A DNA stretch of 64,000 nucleotides from Bdellovibrio bacteriovorus (lineage in GTDB: Bacteria > Bdellovibrionota > Bdellovibrionia > Bdellovibrionales > Bdellovibrionaceae): assembly GCF_001592755.1 (NCBI RefSeq), contig NZ_LUKF01000007.1:18801-82800 (forward strand), given 5' to 3'. Every line of letters starts with the position of its first letter. The first letter of the stretch is position 1. A program made the translations under genes and the position numbers. Below the pieces are notes generated by a model. It did not search any database and had not been told where the DNA came from. It saw only the letters and a list, made by a program, of their open reading frames with translations. Below are positions 34,223 through 42,732 of the stretch, piece after piece.

Positions 34223-34721
34223 ATGCCCGCAAACCTGTAAATAAAAAGATTCCTAAGTTTTACCTTTAATCCTTCGAATTCATTCTTCATCGATTTTCGA
34301 ATTCCACCACCAACCGCCTATTAGAAAACGCATCACCTCTTAGACTTGAATGTTCGAAGCACGATAGAAGCATCAGCACAGATTTGGGTGAGGGAGAGGG
34401 CTTGGAAGTGAACTCGAAGAAAGGGCCTTCGGTGGCGCCACGACGGCGCGAACCGAGGCGAAGCCTCGGCACCGACTGAGCCCGGATGGCGTGCCCGCAC
34501 GAAGCGGTTCACTTCCAAGCCCTCTCCCTCACCCAAATCCGTCGCTCGAAGCGAAATAAACGCACTTAAAACCAGATCAAAGCCCAAGCCCGTGACGCAA
34601 CAAGAAAAGGAAGGTCCGATGAAAGGCATTAGAACTATCGCAAAGCCCCCGAATTTGCTAATCTCTAACGGTTAAAAACCTAAGAATTTCTTATTCTTAA
34701 AGTCAGTTAGAGGTCGCTTAA
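34223..34721. other. non-coding gap between porin and valS
   Basis: Contains the inverted-repeat element B (34381-34539). I see no supported gene: open frames here cross the repeat and have no ribosome site. The last 60 bases before valS are AT-rich (TTAAAAACCTAAGAATTTC) and probably hold its promoter. No T-box-like structure was recognised. Confidence 0.7.
34381..34539. repeat. long inverted-repeat element, copy B (perfect 33-bp arms)
   Basis: Arms 34381-34413 and 34507-34539 are perfectly complementary over 33 bases. The outermost six bases (GATTTG / CAAATC) are the same as in copy A; the rest of the arm is unrelated. The 93-base core has the same parts in the same order as copy A: CGAAGAAAGG, hairpin GCGCC/GGCGC, GCGAACCG, hairpin CCGAGGC-GAA-GCCTCGG, GAGCCCGGATGGCGTGCC, CGAAGCG. 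The two hairpins differ in sequence from those in copy A but remain paired. No coding role. Confidence 0.9.
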
Positions 34722-37400
34722 ATGTCACAACAATTATCGGATCGTTATAATCCTGCTGAAGTTGAAGGTCGTACGTATCAGTGGTGGGAATCCTCCGGCT
34801 ATTTCAAAGCCCAAGATCAATCCACAAAACCTCCATTCTCTATCATTCTTCCTCCGCCGAACGTCACTGGCTTTTTGCACATGGGTCATGCTTTGGATCA
34901 TACTATCCAAGACATTCTGATCCGTTGGAAAAGAATGAACGGTTACAATGCCATGTGGTTGCCGGGAACGGACCATGCGGGTATTGCCACGCAATCTGTC
35001 GTTGAAAGAGAACTTAAAAAAGACGGTGTTACTCGCCATGATTTAGGCCGCGAAAAATTCGTGGAAAAAGTGTGGGAGTGGAAACACCAATACGGCGATC
35101 GCATTTATTCGCAAATGCGCCGCTTGGGTGATTCTTGTGATTGGGATCGCGCGGTTTTCACTTTGGATGAAGGCGTTTCAAAAGCGGTTCGCAAAGTCTT
35201 CGTTACTTTGCACAAAAAAGGTTTGATCTATCGTGGCCAAAGATTGGTGAACTGGTCAGGTCCTCTTGAAACGGCGATTTCTGATTTGGAAGTTGAACAC
35301 AAGCAAGTCAAAGGATCGTTGTATCACATCTCTTACCCGATCGAAGGCACGCAAGAGACGGTGACTGTCGCAACGACTCGTCCAGAAACTATGTTAGGTG
35401 ATACGGCTTTGTGCGTTCATCCTGAGGACGAGCGCTATAAACACTTGATCGGCAAAAACGCGATCATCCCTTTGATCAACAGAAAGATTAAAGTCATCGC
35501 GGACACTTATGTTGATAAATCTTTCGGTTCGGGTGTGGTGAAGATCACTCCAGCGCATGACTTTAACGATTACAAAATCGGTAAGGCTCACAATTTAGAG
35601 TTCATCAACATTCTGACTAAAAAAGCCGAGTTGAATGAAAATGCTGGGCAATACAAAGGCCTTAAAGTTCAAGAAGCTCGTAAGCGCATTCTTGAAGATC
35701 TAAAAGCTTTGAACTTCCTCGTGAAGGAAGAGCCTCATGTTCACTCTGTAGGTCACTGCTCTCGCTCGGGCGCGGTGGTAGAGCCTTTCTTGTCAGAACA
35801 ATGGTTCGTAAAAATGGAGCAGCTTGCAACTCCGGCTAAACGCGTGGTTGAAAGCGGAACGATTCGTTTTGAACCTGAATCTTGGACAAAAGTTTACCTT
35901 CACTGGATGAACAACATTGAAGACTGGTGTATTTCTCGTCAGTTGTGGTGGGGTCACCGTATTCCGGTTTGGTACTGTGAAAATTGCGAACACCAAACTG
36001 TCAGTGAAACCGACGTTACGGCTTGTGAAAAATGTGGCAACACGAAGATTCATCAAGACGAAGACGTTTTGGATACGTGGTTCAGCTCGGGCTTGTGGCC
36101 GTTCTCTACAATGGGATGGCCGAATGACACTGAAACACAAAAAACATTCTATCCAACGAATTATCTAGTTACTGGTCACGATATCATCTTCTTCTGGGTG
36201 GCTCGTATGATCATGCTAGGTCTTGAGTTTAAGCGTGATGTTCCGTTCCGCACGGTTTACATCCACGGACTGGTTCGCGATTCTCAAGGTCGTAAGATGT
36301 CTAAGTCTTTGGGGAACTCTGTTGATCCAGTAGAAATGATCGAGAAATATGGCGCGGATGCCTTGCGCTTTACGTTCTCGGCTCACTTGTACTCTGGAAA
36401 AGATTTTAAATTCAGTGAACAACGTCTTGAAGGCTACAGAAACTTCATGAATAAGATTTGGAATGCGGCTCGTTTCGCACTTTCAAACTTGCAAGACTTC
36501 CAAGTGCCAGCGGAAGGAGTCAAAGCTCTTCCGAAACAAGCTGACATCAGCGTATTTGACCAATGGATCATCACGAAACTTGCTGAAGTCACGAAGGAAG
36601 TTGAAGAAGCGATGGAGACGGAAAGATTCTCTGACGCCGCCAACGCTCTTTATCACTTCATCTGGAATCAGTTCTGTGACTGGTATATCGAGTTTACGAA
36701 ACCGATTATGAATGGAACGAACGCTGAAGAGAAAAAAGCAACTCAACTTGTGATTGCTCAGGTTCTAAACCGCATCACTCGTTTGTTGCATCCATTTGCG
36801 CCGTTCATCTCGGAAGAGATTTACCAAAAGCTTCCGATCAAGGGCGCTGCTTGTATCGTGGATCAATTCCCGAACACTCGTAACGACAAAGAATTCTTAA
36901 GCCTGGGTTCTGCTCAAGCGGCTTTAGAAATCGATATCGTGAAAGAAGTGATCACAGCGATTCGTAACATTCGTGGTGAAAACCGCATCAGCCCGGCGAC
37001 TAAAATCAACGCACGTTTGGGTGTGATGAATGACCAAGTTCAAAAAATCTTGGGCAATAATAAAACCGCGATTATGACGATGGGACGTTTAGAAAATCTA
37101 GACATCGGTGAAGAAGGCAACTTAATGAAGTGTGCCGTAGCTCCAGTTGTCGTTAAAGATGCCAGCGTAAAAGTAATCATCCCGCTTGAAGGCCTTGTGG
37201 ATTTCGATGAGGAAGTAAAACGCATCAATAAAACGATCGAAAAGCTTCAAAAAGACATCACGATGCTGACGGGTAAACTTTCAAATGAAAAGTTTATCGC
37301 CAATGCGGATGAGGATGTTGTGGCGGCGGATAAAGCATTGCTAGCTCAATCTAAGATCCAACTAGAATCATTGAAAGACGCTTTAACGCGTTTCCAATAG
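34722..37400 (+). CDS. valS: valyl-tRNA synthetase
   Basis: 892 residues, normal for bacterial ValS. Class I signatures: HMGH at residues 53-56 in PPPNVTGFLHMGHALD, and KMSKS at 525-529 in GRKMSKSLGN. The editing domain has VATTRPETMLGDTA, and a zinc-like CENC...CEKC pair (WYCENCEH, TACEKCGN) lies between. The last 65 residues form the coiled-coil arm (EEVKRINKTIEKLQKDITML). Preceded by a 560-bp gap holding element B. Confidence 0.98.
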   Translation: MSQQLSDRYNPAEVEGRTYQWWESSGYFKAQDQSTKPPFSIILPPPNVTGFLHMGHALDHTIQDILIRWKRMNGYNAMWLPGTDHAGIATQSVVERELKKDGVTRHDLGREKFVEKVWEWKHQYGDRIYSQMRRLGDSCDWDRAVFTLDEGVSKAVRKVFVTLHKKGLIYRGQRLVNWSGPLETAISDLEVEHKQVKGSLYHISYPIEGTQETVTVATTRPETMLGDTALCVHPEDERYKHLIGKNAIIPLINRKIKVIADTYVDKSFGSGVVKITPAHDFNDYKIGKAHNLEFINILTKKAELNENAGQYKGLKVQEARKRILEDLKALNFLVKEEPHVHSVGHCSRSGAVVEPFLSEQWFVKMEQLATPAKRVVESGTIRFEPESWTKVYLHWMNNIEDWCISRQLWWGHRIPVWYCENCEHQTVSETDVTACEKCGNTKIHQDEDVLDTWFSSGLWPFSTMGWPNDTETQKTFYPTNYLVTGHDIIFFWVARMIMLGLEFKRDVPFRTVYIHGLVRDSQGRKMSKSLGNSVDPVEMIEKYGADALRFTFSAHLYSGKDFKFSEQRLEGYRNFMNKIWNAARFALSNLQDFQVPAEGVKALPKQADISVFDQWIITKLAEVTKEVEEAMETERFSDAANALYHFIWNQFCDWYIEFTKPIMNGTNAEEKKATQLVIAQVLNRITRLLHPFAPFISEEIYQKLPIKGAACIVDQFPNTRNDKEFLSLGSAQAALEIDIVKEVITAIRNIRGENRISPATKINARLGVMNDQVQKILGNNKTAIMTMGRLENLDIGEEGNLMKCAVAPVVVKDASVKVIIPLEGLVDFDEEVKRINKTIEKLQKDITMLTGKLSNEKFIANADEDVVAADKALLAQSKIQLESLKDALTRFQ

Positions 37401-37416
37401 CTCTGTAAGTTCTAAA

Positions 37417-37459
37417 ACAAAAAAAGGCGAGGTCAGGAAACGGACCTCGTCTTTTTTAT
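37417..37459. terminator. bidirectional intrinsic terminator after valS
   Basis: GGCGAGGTC / GACCTCGTC (37426-37451), nine pairs with one G-T, flanked by nine A on the left and a T tract on the right. Shared with the converging gene. Confidence 0.93.
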
Positions 37460-37476
37460 TTTTTGAATATCAAAAA

Positions 37477-38244
37477 TTACTTACACGTGCATGACATAGT
37501 GACGGCGGAGTCAGCTCCGGTGCAACTGAAGATCTTTCCATCATGTGGAAGTTCAAAAGAATAGATCTTCCCGTCTCTTTCCACTAACAACAAGTCATCA
37601 CCGTTTTGATAAAAGATACGGCGTGAATTCGCCTTACCAACAATGCTTCCATCCGATTCCAACGTCGCAATTAATGTATCCGTGGGGTTGTTGGTTTGTT
37701 CTGCTGCTAAGGGGATTTCTCGTTGCGCCCCATTGGATTCCATAACGGAATATTTCAAAGTGCGAGTGGGCTCGCCACTAGCCGTGTTCGTATTTTCAAC
37801 ATAGATGCGACGAACTTCTCCAGAAGGCGTGCGAATATCTGTCGTAAACCATTCATCACTTTGCGCGACGACGTCCCCGAGGTCAGCGGAAATAGCTTTA
37901 TTGAAATTATCAAAATTAATTTCGGCTTGAGGATCTAGAGGCTGAATCTTCATGTTCAGACACGTTGCCATGGCTTGAGTGTGCTTTTGGTAGGCCTGAA
38001 ACTTTTGGGGATCTTCCATTTTCGTCGGCAAAAATCCCGCGGCAGTTCCCGTCGGCACCGCTGCATCCATGGGAGGCGGAGGCGTTGCTTTATTTGCGCG
38101 AGCGGATGCTTCAGGCGGAATCGTTCCCATACTTTCGGGATTCACCGAAGGTTCTTCGGGAGTATTTGCGGGCTTCAAGTAAAAGAAAATAAGAAGCCCG
38201 ATAATGATAGCGACGATAAGAATGGCGACATTTCGTTTGTGCAT
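37477..38244 (-). CDS. membrane-anchored periplasmic protein, unknown
   Basis: 255 residues. N-terminal anchor (VAILIVAIIIGLLIFFYL, about 5-23), a Pro/Ala-rich linker (about 25-70), and a beta-rich domain of about 180 residues ending in a Cys cluster (GKIFSCTGAD, VTMSCTCK). Cys also occurs at TCLNMK. No family recognised. It is 7 bp downstream of the next secreted protein gene on the same strand, so they form a two-gene unit. Confidence 0.75.
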   Translation of the reverse strand: MHKRNVAILIVAIIIGLLIFFYLKPANTPEEPSVNPESMGTIPPEASARANKATPPPPMDAAVPTGTAAGFLPTKMEDPQKFQAYQKHTQAMATCLNMKIQPLDPQAEINFDNFNKAISADLGDVVAQSDEWFTTDIRTPSGEVRRIYVENTNTASGEPTRTLKYSVMESNGAQREIPLAAEQTNNPTDTLIATLESDGSIVGKANSRRIFYQNGDDLLLVERDGKIYSFELPHDGKIFSCTGADSAVTMSCTCK

Positions 38245-38251
38245 TCTTTAA

Positions 38252-38722
38252 CTATCGACTGATCTCGACAGCGACGTCAACGGGTTCAAAATTCAGAAGC
38301 GAAACACCGATAAAGCGCAGGCGAACGTGCAAATAGTCAAAAAGATGAGCGACGCGTTCACAACCTGGACCTTGTAATGTCATGTACATCAAATAGTGCG
38401 GTAAACCCGGAGAATAATCGAAATGCCAATCGGAAACGACTTTGCAGTCCTCACCTAGCTCAGGCCAGTCTTTGGCAACGAATTCAGCCTTGCGTGCAGA
38501 AGAAAAAGAAATGTCCCTGCCGACTAAGACCGGATCGATTTGGTCAACCACAAGTCCCACTCTTAAAAGCGCTTCCTGTGTGATTGGATTCCAAAGCGAA
38601 GAGTATTCGTACTGATTCGGAGCCAGCTCACGAATACGAAAACTCATTTGATTGTCGACGGCCTGCGAGTGCACGGACCACAAGCTGACCAAAACCATCA
38701 TCAAAAACACAAAATATCTCAT
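38252..38722 (-). CDS. secreted protein, unknown
   Basis: About 156 residues from the ATG at 38722, which has AGGGGG six bases upstream; a further start at 38737 would add five residues. Signal peptide MRYFVFLMMVLVSLWSVHS followed by QAVDNQMSFRI. The mature part has two cysteines (GEDCKV, GPGCER) and is otherwise featureless. Co-transcribed with the anchored protein downstream. No function recognised. Confidence 0.75.
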   Translation of the reverse strand: MRYFVFLMMVLVSLWSVHSQAVDNQMSFRIRELAPNQYEYSSLWNPITQEALLRVGLVVDQIDPVLVGRDISFSSARKAEFVAKDWPELGEDCKVVSDWHFDYSPGLPHYLMYMTLQGPGCERVAHLFDYLHVRLRFIGVSLLNFEPVDVAVEISR

Positions 38723-38788
38723 GGCATCCCCCTGCATGGATCTTCGTGATAGACATGTTCTTAATAGTAAATGTGACCCTTAAAATGC

Positions 38789-38818
38789 AAGAAAGGGATC
38801 TTTGCAGATCCCCTTCTT
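38789..38818 (-). terminator. probable terminator of the IPNS-like gene
   Basis: AAGAAAGGGATCT / AGATCCCCTTCTT, twelve of thirteen positions paired. On the minus strand it is followed by a T-containing but not uniform tract (GCATTTTAAG). Confidence 0.65.
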
Positions 38819-38851
38819 GAAGTGATTTCAGTTTCAGTGACAAGAAATGTC

Positions 38852-39835
38852 TTACTTAATAAGACCGATCTCGCGCAAACGCTGCATCAAGAAGTCATGA
38901 CCAGTGATATCAGCGTATTTTGCACCTGTCCCTTTACAAGATGGCAAGCAGCTCAACATAGCTTCAGGGTGTGGATGCATAAAGAATGGCATTGAATAAC
39001 GGCTTTGGTTTGTGCCGTCTTGAGGATTGATCACTCGGTGAGTTGTGGACGGAAGAACATCGTTCGTCAAACGCGCCAACATATCACCCACGTCGACGAT
39101 CAAAGTGTCTGGTTCAGAATCGATATCCAACCACTGACCATCGCGGTCTTTCAATTGCAAACCAGAAGCTGTCGCCGCTGGAAGAATCGTGATGAAGTTA
39201 ATGTCCTCGTGAGCCGCGGCTCTTACGCAACGAGGATCCACACCTTCTGGAATTGGTGGATAGTGAAGAAGACGCAAGATTGAGTTTCCATCTTTCGTCA
39301 TTTTCGCGAAAAAGTCTTTTTCAACTTCTAGTGGCATCGTCAACGCTTCCAGCATTACGTTACCCGCTTCTTCAAGCGCATCATAAAGAGCTGTGAAGTG
39401 AGTTTTGAATTCAGGAATTTCTGTCGGCCATACGTTTTCTGGGTAGACAGTTTTCAAGGCATTGCCTTCTTCAAGAACACGGCCGACGTGCCAGAATTCT
39501 TTAAGATCCATAACCGGAGAATCTTTAGCGTGCTCTTGACCAAACGGAGTGTAACCACGTTGGAAGCCCGCTTTCGGAGAGATGTAAGATTTTTTTACGT
39601 CAGTTGGAAGAGAGTAGAATCTTTTTAGGATATCGTAAGCTTTGTGAAGGTCTTCAGCTTTCACGTTGTGATCTTTAAGAATGATGAATCCATATTCTTT
39701 AAGACCTGTAAAAAGACTGTCGATAAACTTCGCGCGGTCTGCATCGGTGCCTTTAGTATAACTTGCAAGGCTCAATGTCGGAACTTTACGAAGAGTGCTC
39801 TGTTCAGAATGAGAAGCCGTTTCCATTGTTCTCAC
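38852..39835 (-). CDS. isopenicillin N synthase-like 2-oxoglutarate/Fe(II) oxygenase
   Basis: 327 residues. N-terminal DIOX region (VPTLSLASYTKG, EYGFIILKDHNV, RFYSLPTDVKKSY) and the jelly-roll oxygenase domain. The iron ligands are complete: His209 and Asp211 in AAHEDINF, and His266 in STTHRV. The co-substrate Arg279/Ser281 is in SRYSMPFF. Family members hydroxylate, desaturate or cyclise small molecules; the substrate here is unknown and no biosynthetic cluster surrounds it. GTG start chosen because GGGAGGA lies six bases upstream. Confidence 0.92.
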   Translation of the reverse strand: MRTMETASHSEQSTLRKVPTLSLASYTKGTDADRAKFIDSLFTGLKEYGFIILKDHNVKAEDLHKAYDILKRFYSLPTDVKKSYISPKAGFQRGYTPFGQEHAKDSPVMDLKEFWHVGRVLEEGNALKTVYPENVWPTEIPEFKTHFTALYDALEEAGNVMLEALTMPLEVEKDFFAKMTKDGNSILRLLHYPPIPEGVDPRCVRAAAHEDINFITILPAATASGLQLKDRDGQWLDIDSEPDTLIVDVGDMLARLTNDVLPSTTHRVINPQDGTNQSRYSMPFFMHPHPEAMLSCLPSCKGTGAKYADITGHDFLMQRLREIGLIK

Positions 39836-39900
39836 GATATTCCTCCCTTGTTAGGTTCATAGCGAATCTAGCAAGGTGCGCAAATAAAAGGCAACTGCAA

Positions 39901-40611
39901 CTAATTATGCGTAAAAAGAATATCTAATACTCGAACGAGGGTGGGCGTTTCGAACTTAAAGTGAATATCTCCATCGAACAAACGAACCGCGTGCTCATTG
40001 CGATAAGGGGACTCTTTTTCCTCGTAACCGCGGTAAATCACAGGACGCGGGTCCAATTGCAGCGTACCCACGACGATTTCGCGAAGAGCTTTCTCGGGAT
40101 TGCGACTTTCCCAATCACGCATGACGTTTTCGGCGTGCTCGGTAAATTCTACATGGATCTGTTCTTTGGCCACTTCCGCCGGCCACCCCGTGCGCGCATC
40201 AGGGATGGCCTCCACTTCAGGAAGATACGGTTTGATATCTAAAATCGGAGTGCCATCGACTAAGTCAGCACCCGAAACGACGATGCCGTCTTTTTCCACG
40301 GCGATTAATTCGACAAGCGAAAGTCCAATAGGATTGGGACGATGAGGACTGCGGGTTGCGAAAAGCCCCATGGTTTTTCCTCCCAAACGAGGAGGATGAA
40401 CTTTCGCGTGATAACGAGCGGTTTTATTTTGATGAAAAACCCACACAAGCCACACATGACTGAAACCCTCAAGACCTTGCAAAGATTCTTCGGGTTGCAA
40501 ATCGGCACGAATCTTCAAACGCGCCCAAGCCTTCTTCACCAAACCAGGTTGCCTGGGAGTGCCGAATTTATCTCTAAAACAGGATTCTAAATAGCCAATA
40601 GGTTCCATCAT
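39901..40611 (-). CDS. trmO: tRNA N6-threonylcarbamoyladenosine-37 methyltransferase TrmO-like
   Basis: About 236 residues from the ATG at 40611, where similarity to E. coli TrmO starts (MEPIGYLESCFRDKFG). A GTG at 40659 would add 16 residues of unclear use. Marks: TPRQPGLVKKA, LEGFSHVWLVWVFHQN, HPPRLGGKTMGLFATRSPHR, PNPIGLSLVEL, DLVDGTPILDIKPYLP and the C-terminal DPRPVIYRG. Family role: S-adenosylmethionine-dependent methylation of t6A37 in tRNA-Thr. Position between two unrelated units gives no extra clue. Confidence 0.92.
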   Translation of the reverse strand: MMEPIGYLESCFRDKFGTPRQPGLVKKAWARLKIRADLQPEESLQGLEGFSHVWLVWVFHQNKTARYHAKVHPPRLGGKTMGLFATRSPHRPNPIGLSLVELIAVEKDGIVVSGADLVDGTPILDIKPYLPEVEAIPDARTGWPAEVAKEQIHVEFTEHAENVMRDWESRNPEKALREIVVGTLQLDPRPVIYRGYEEKESPYRNEHAVRLFDGDIHFKFETPTLVRVLDILFTHN

Positions 40612-40704
40612 TAAGGAAGGCAGTAACTTTTCGAATCGCCTTGCGTCAAGGACTTTCACTCAAGCGCGCCGTGAGATCTATTTTTTCGAGCGAGACAACG
40701 CTTT

Positions 40705-40748
40705 AAAAACAAAAAGCCCGGTCACAGTGACAGGGCTTTTTGTTTTTG
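40705..40748 (-). terminator. terminator of the Crp/Fnr gene
   Basis: AAAGCCCgGTCAC-A-GTGACaGGGCTTT at about 40713-40740, with a mismatch in the middle and A/T tracts on both sides. Confidence 0.88.
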
Positions 40749-40770
40749 TGGTTTTTGCTGAATCGGCAAA

Positions 40771-41487
40771 TTAGAAATTGCCAGATCTTCTCATCAAGCC
40801 TTCTTTATTCTTGATGATGATCTCTTTACCGTTCAAATCGATCAGACCTTCGTTTTTAAACTCAGTCAGGTGACGAGACAATGACTCGTTGATCGTACTA
40901 GCAAGCTGAGCGAACTCATTGCGAGTCAATTTAAGGTTCAAAGAGATACCGTTTGGAGTTTGCACACCAAATTTGTCAGAAAGCAACACAAGCTGGTAAG
41001 CGATACGCTCTTGAACTGACGCCAAGTAATGCAATTGGCTTGTTGTTTCGAAAGACTCAAGGTCATTCACTGCTTGATTCAAAAGAAGTTTGATCAATGG
41101 GCTTGCTTGAGCCATTGCAACTTGAATCAATTCGCGTGGATACAACCACAAGACTGTCGATTTAACAGCTTTTGCATGAGATTGAACGGGAGCTCCTTTA
41201 ACCAGTGCTTTGTAGCCAAAATATTCGCCTGGTGAAACAAGCTTAGTTACGTACTCGTTCGTAGTTGTGCGTCCGCGTGCATGCGAGCGGTTCACTACAA
41301 CTTTGACACAGCCAGATTGCACATAGTACAGGCCCTTCGCCGGCTCCCCTTCTTTGTAAATCATCTCTTCTTCCTTCAAGTGAATCACCTCATAGGGAAC
41401 GCTTGAAGTATTTGGAATGTTTAAGTTTTGATTGCCCATAAAACCAAGGGAGTTTACTCCGCCGTTGAGTATTGTCTGAGATTCCAT
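40771..41487 (-). CDS. Crp/Fnr family transcription regulator
   Basis: 238 residues. A cyclic-nucleotide-binding-type beta roll (about 35-145: EEEMIYKEGEPAKGLYYVQSG, KLVSPGEYFGYKALVKG) is joined by a long helix to a winged helix-turn-helix with recognition region RNEFAQLASTINESLSRHL and wing NEGLIDLNGKEIIIKN. No Cys cluster for an Fe-S centre is seen, so it is not a classic FNR. The cAMP-contact residues are not clear. It diverges from the BMP transporter operon 260 bp away and could regulate it; this is positional inference. Ribosome site GGAGG. Confidence 0.92.
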   Translation of the reverse strand: MESQTILNGGVNSLGFMGNQNLNIPNTSSVPYEVIHLKEEEMIYKEGEPAKGLYYVQSGCVKVVVNRSHARGRTTTNEYVTKLVSPGEYFGYKALVKGAPVQSHAKAVKSTVLWLYPRELIQVAMAQASPLIKLLLNQAVNDLESFETTSQLHYLASVQERIAYQLVLLSDKFGVQTPNGISLNLKLTRNEFAQLASTINESLSRHLTEFKNEGLIDLNGKEIIIKNKEGLMRRSGNF

Positions 41488-41746
41488 ACTCTATTTCCTC
41501 CGCACTTTCTTCTTTGGGTTAAATGTTTAGGTCGATCCTAAACTGGCTTTAAACAAGTGCCTAATTGAAATTTCGACATAACTTACTTGTAACGGGCTCC
41601 TGTTAAGGTGCTGACAAGCTTTTGACTTGACTCACATTGCCACCTCTCCTAACTTCTGCCTCACATAAATTTTAAGATTTTTTTGTGATATCAATCGCTT
41701 AATCGCTGCCAAAACGCAGCCAAGTTAGATGATTCTGAGGGCTCAG

Positions 41747-42730
41747 ATGATGTTAAAAACGATCCTTACTACCCTGTTAATCTTGTCTTTTAACATAGTT
41801 TCACATGCTAAAACGCTTAAAGTTGGCTTGGTCTTAGATAAGGGCGGCAAAGACGATAAGTCGTTTAATTCTGCGGCCTACGTCGGTGCTACCAAAGCAG
41901 AAAAAGATTTTAAAATTGAACTGAAGTATGTCGAAGCCACGGATACAAACGCGGTGGAAAATCTTCTTCGTTCTTTCGCTCGTAAAAATTTTGATCTGGT
42001 GATTGGAATTGGCTTTGGTCAGAAAGAGCCCGTTAAAAAAGTCGCTCCACAGTTTCCTCAAGTAAAATTTGCTGTTGTCGATTCTGAAGTCAGCCTTCCG
42101 AACGTGCGCTCTTTGTTGTTTGAAGAACACGAAGGTTCGTTCCTTGTCGGCGCCCTTGCCGCTATGGCTTCAAAAACCAATGCTGTCGGATATGTCGGAG
42201 GAATGGATATTCCTTTAATCCGTCGATTCGCCATGGGTTACGCCGCTGGTGCGAAGTATGTAAATCCTAAAATTAAAATCACAGAAAACTATATCGGCGT
42301 TACGGGTGAGGCTTGGAACAATCCTGCAAAAGCCAAAGAACTTGCTCTTTCACAAATCGCTTCGGGCACAGACGTTATCTTCGTAGCGGCCGGTGCATCG
42401 AATACCGGTGTGTTTGATGCCGCTGAAGAAAAAAAGAAACTCGCGATCGGTGTGGATTCCAATCAGAACTGGATTAAGCCGGGCGTGATTTTGACAAGCA
42501 TGATGAAAGCCGTCGACGTGGCTGTGTATGACACGATCAAAGAAACGAACGAAGGCAAGTTCACTCCGGGTATTATTCGTTATGGATTGAAAAACAAAGG
42601 TGTTGATTACACTTTGGATCAATATAACGAAAAGCTGATCACTCCAGACATGAAAAAGAAAGTCGAAGAGATTAAAAAGAAAATCATCGCGGGACAAATC
42701 ACTGTTCCTGACTACTATAAAAAGAAATAG
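41747..42730 (+). CDS. BMP family substrate-binding protein of a nucleoside ABC transporter
   Basis: About 327 residues from the ATG at 41747 (GAGG six bases upstream). Signal peptide LKTILTTLLILSFNIVSHA; no lipobox, so probably soluble in the periplasm. Family marks: VGLVLDKGGKDDKSFN at the start of the mature part, VIGIGFGQ, EEHEGSFLVGALAA, VGYVGGMDIPLIRRFAMGYAAG and IFVAAGASNTGVFDAA. BMP proteins related to PnrA and BmpA bind purine nucleosides. Heads a four-gene importer operon. Confidence 0.93.
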   Translation: MMLKTILTTLLILSFNIVSHAKTLKVGLVLDKGGKDDKSFNSAAYVGATKAEKDFKIELKYVEATDTNAVENLLRSFARKNFDLVIGIGFGQKEPVKKVAPQFPQVKFAVVDSEVSLPNVRSLLFEEHEGSFLVGALAAMASKTNAVGYVGGMDIPLIRRFAMGYAAGAKYVNPKIKITENYIGVTGEAWNNPAKAKELALSQIASGTDVIFVAAGASNTGVFDAAEEKKKLAIGVDSNQNWIKPGVILTSMMKAVDVAVYDTIKETNEGKFTPGIIRYGLKNKGVDYTLDQYNEKLITPDMKKKVEEIKKKIIAGQITVPDYYKKK

Positions 42731-42732
42731 TG

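Noticed and set aside
34333..34629. 98-codon minus-strand frame across element B
   Set aside because: It runs through both inverted arms and the core. A protein encoded by a palindrome with conserved structural parts is less likely than a non-coding element.
34640..34721. T-box riboswitch upstream of valS
   Set aside because: No specifier stem, T-box sequence or terminator/antiterminator pair could be recognised in the leader.
41560..41700. Crp-type binding site between the Crp/Fnr gene and the BMP operon
   Set aside because: TGTGATATCAATC has only one good half-site; not enough to call an operator.
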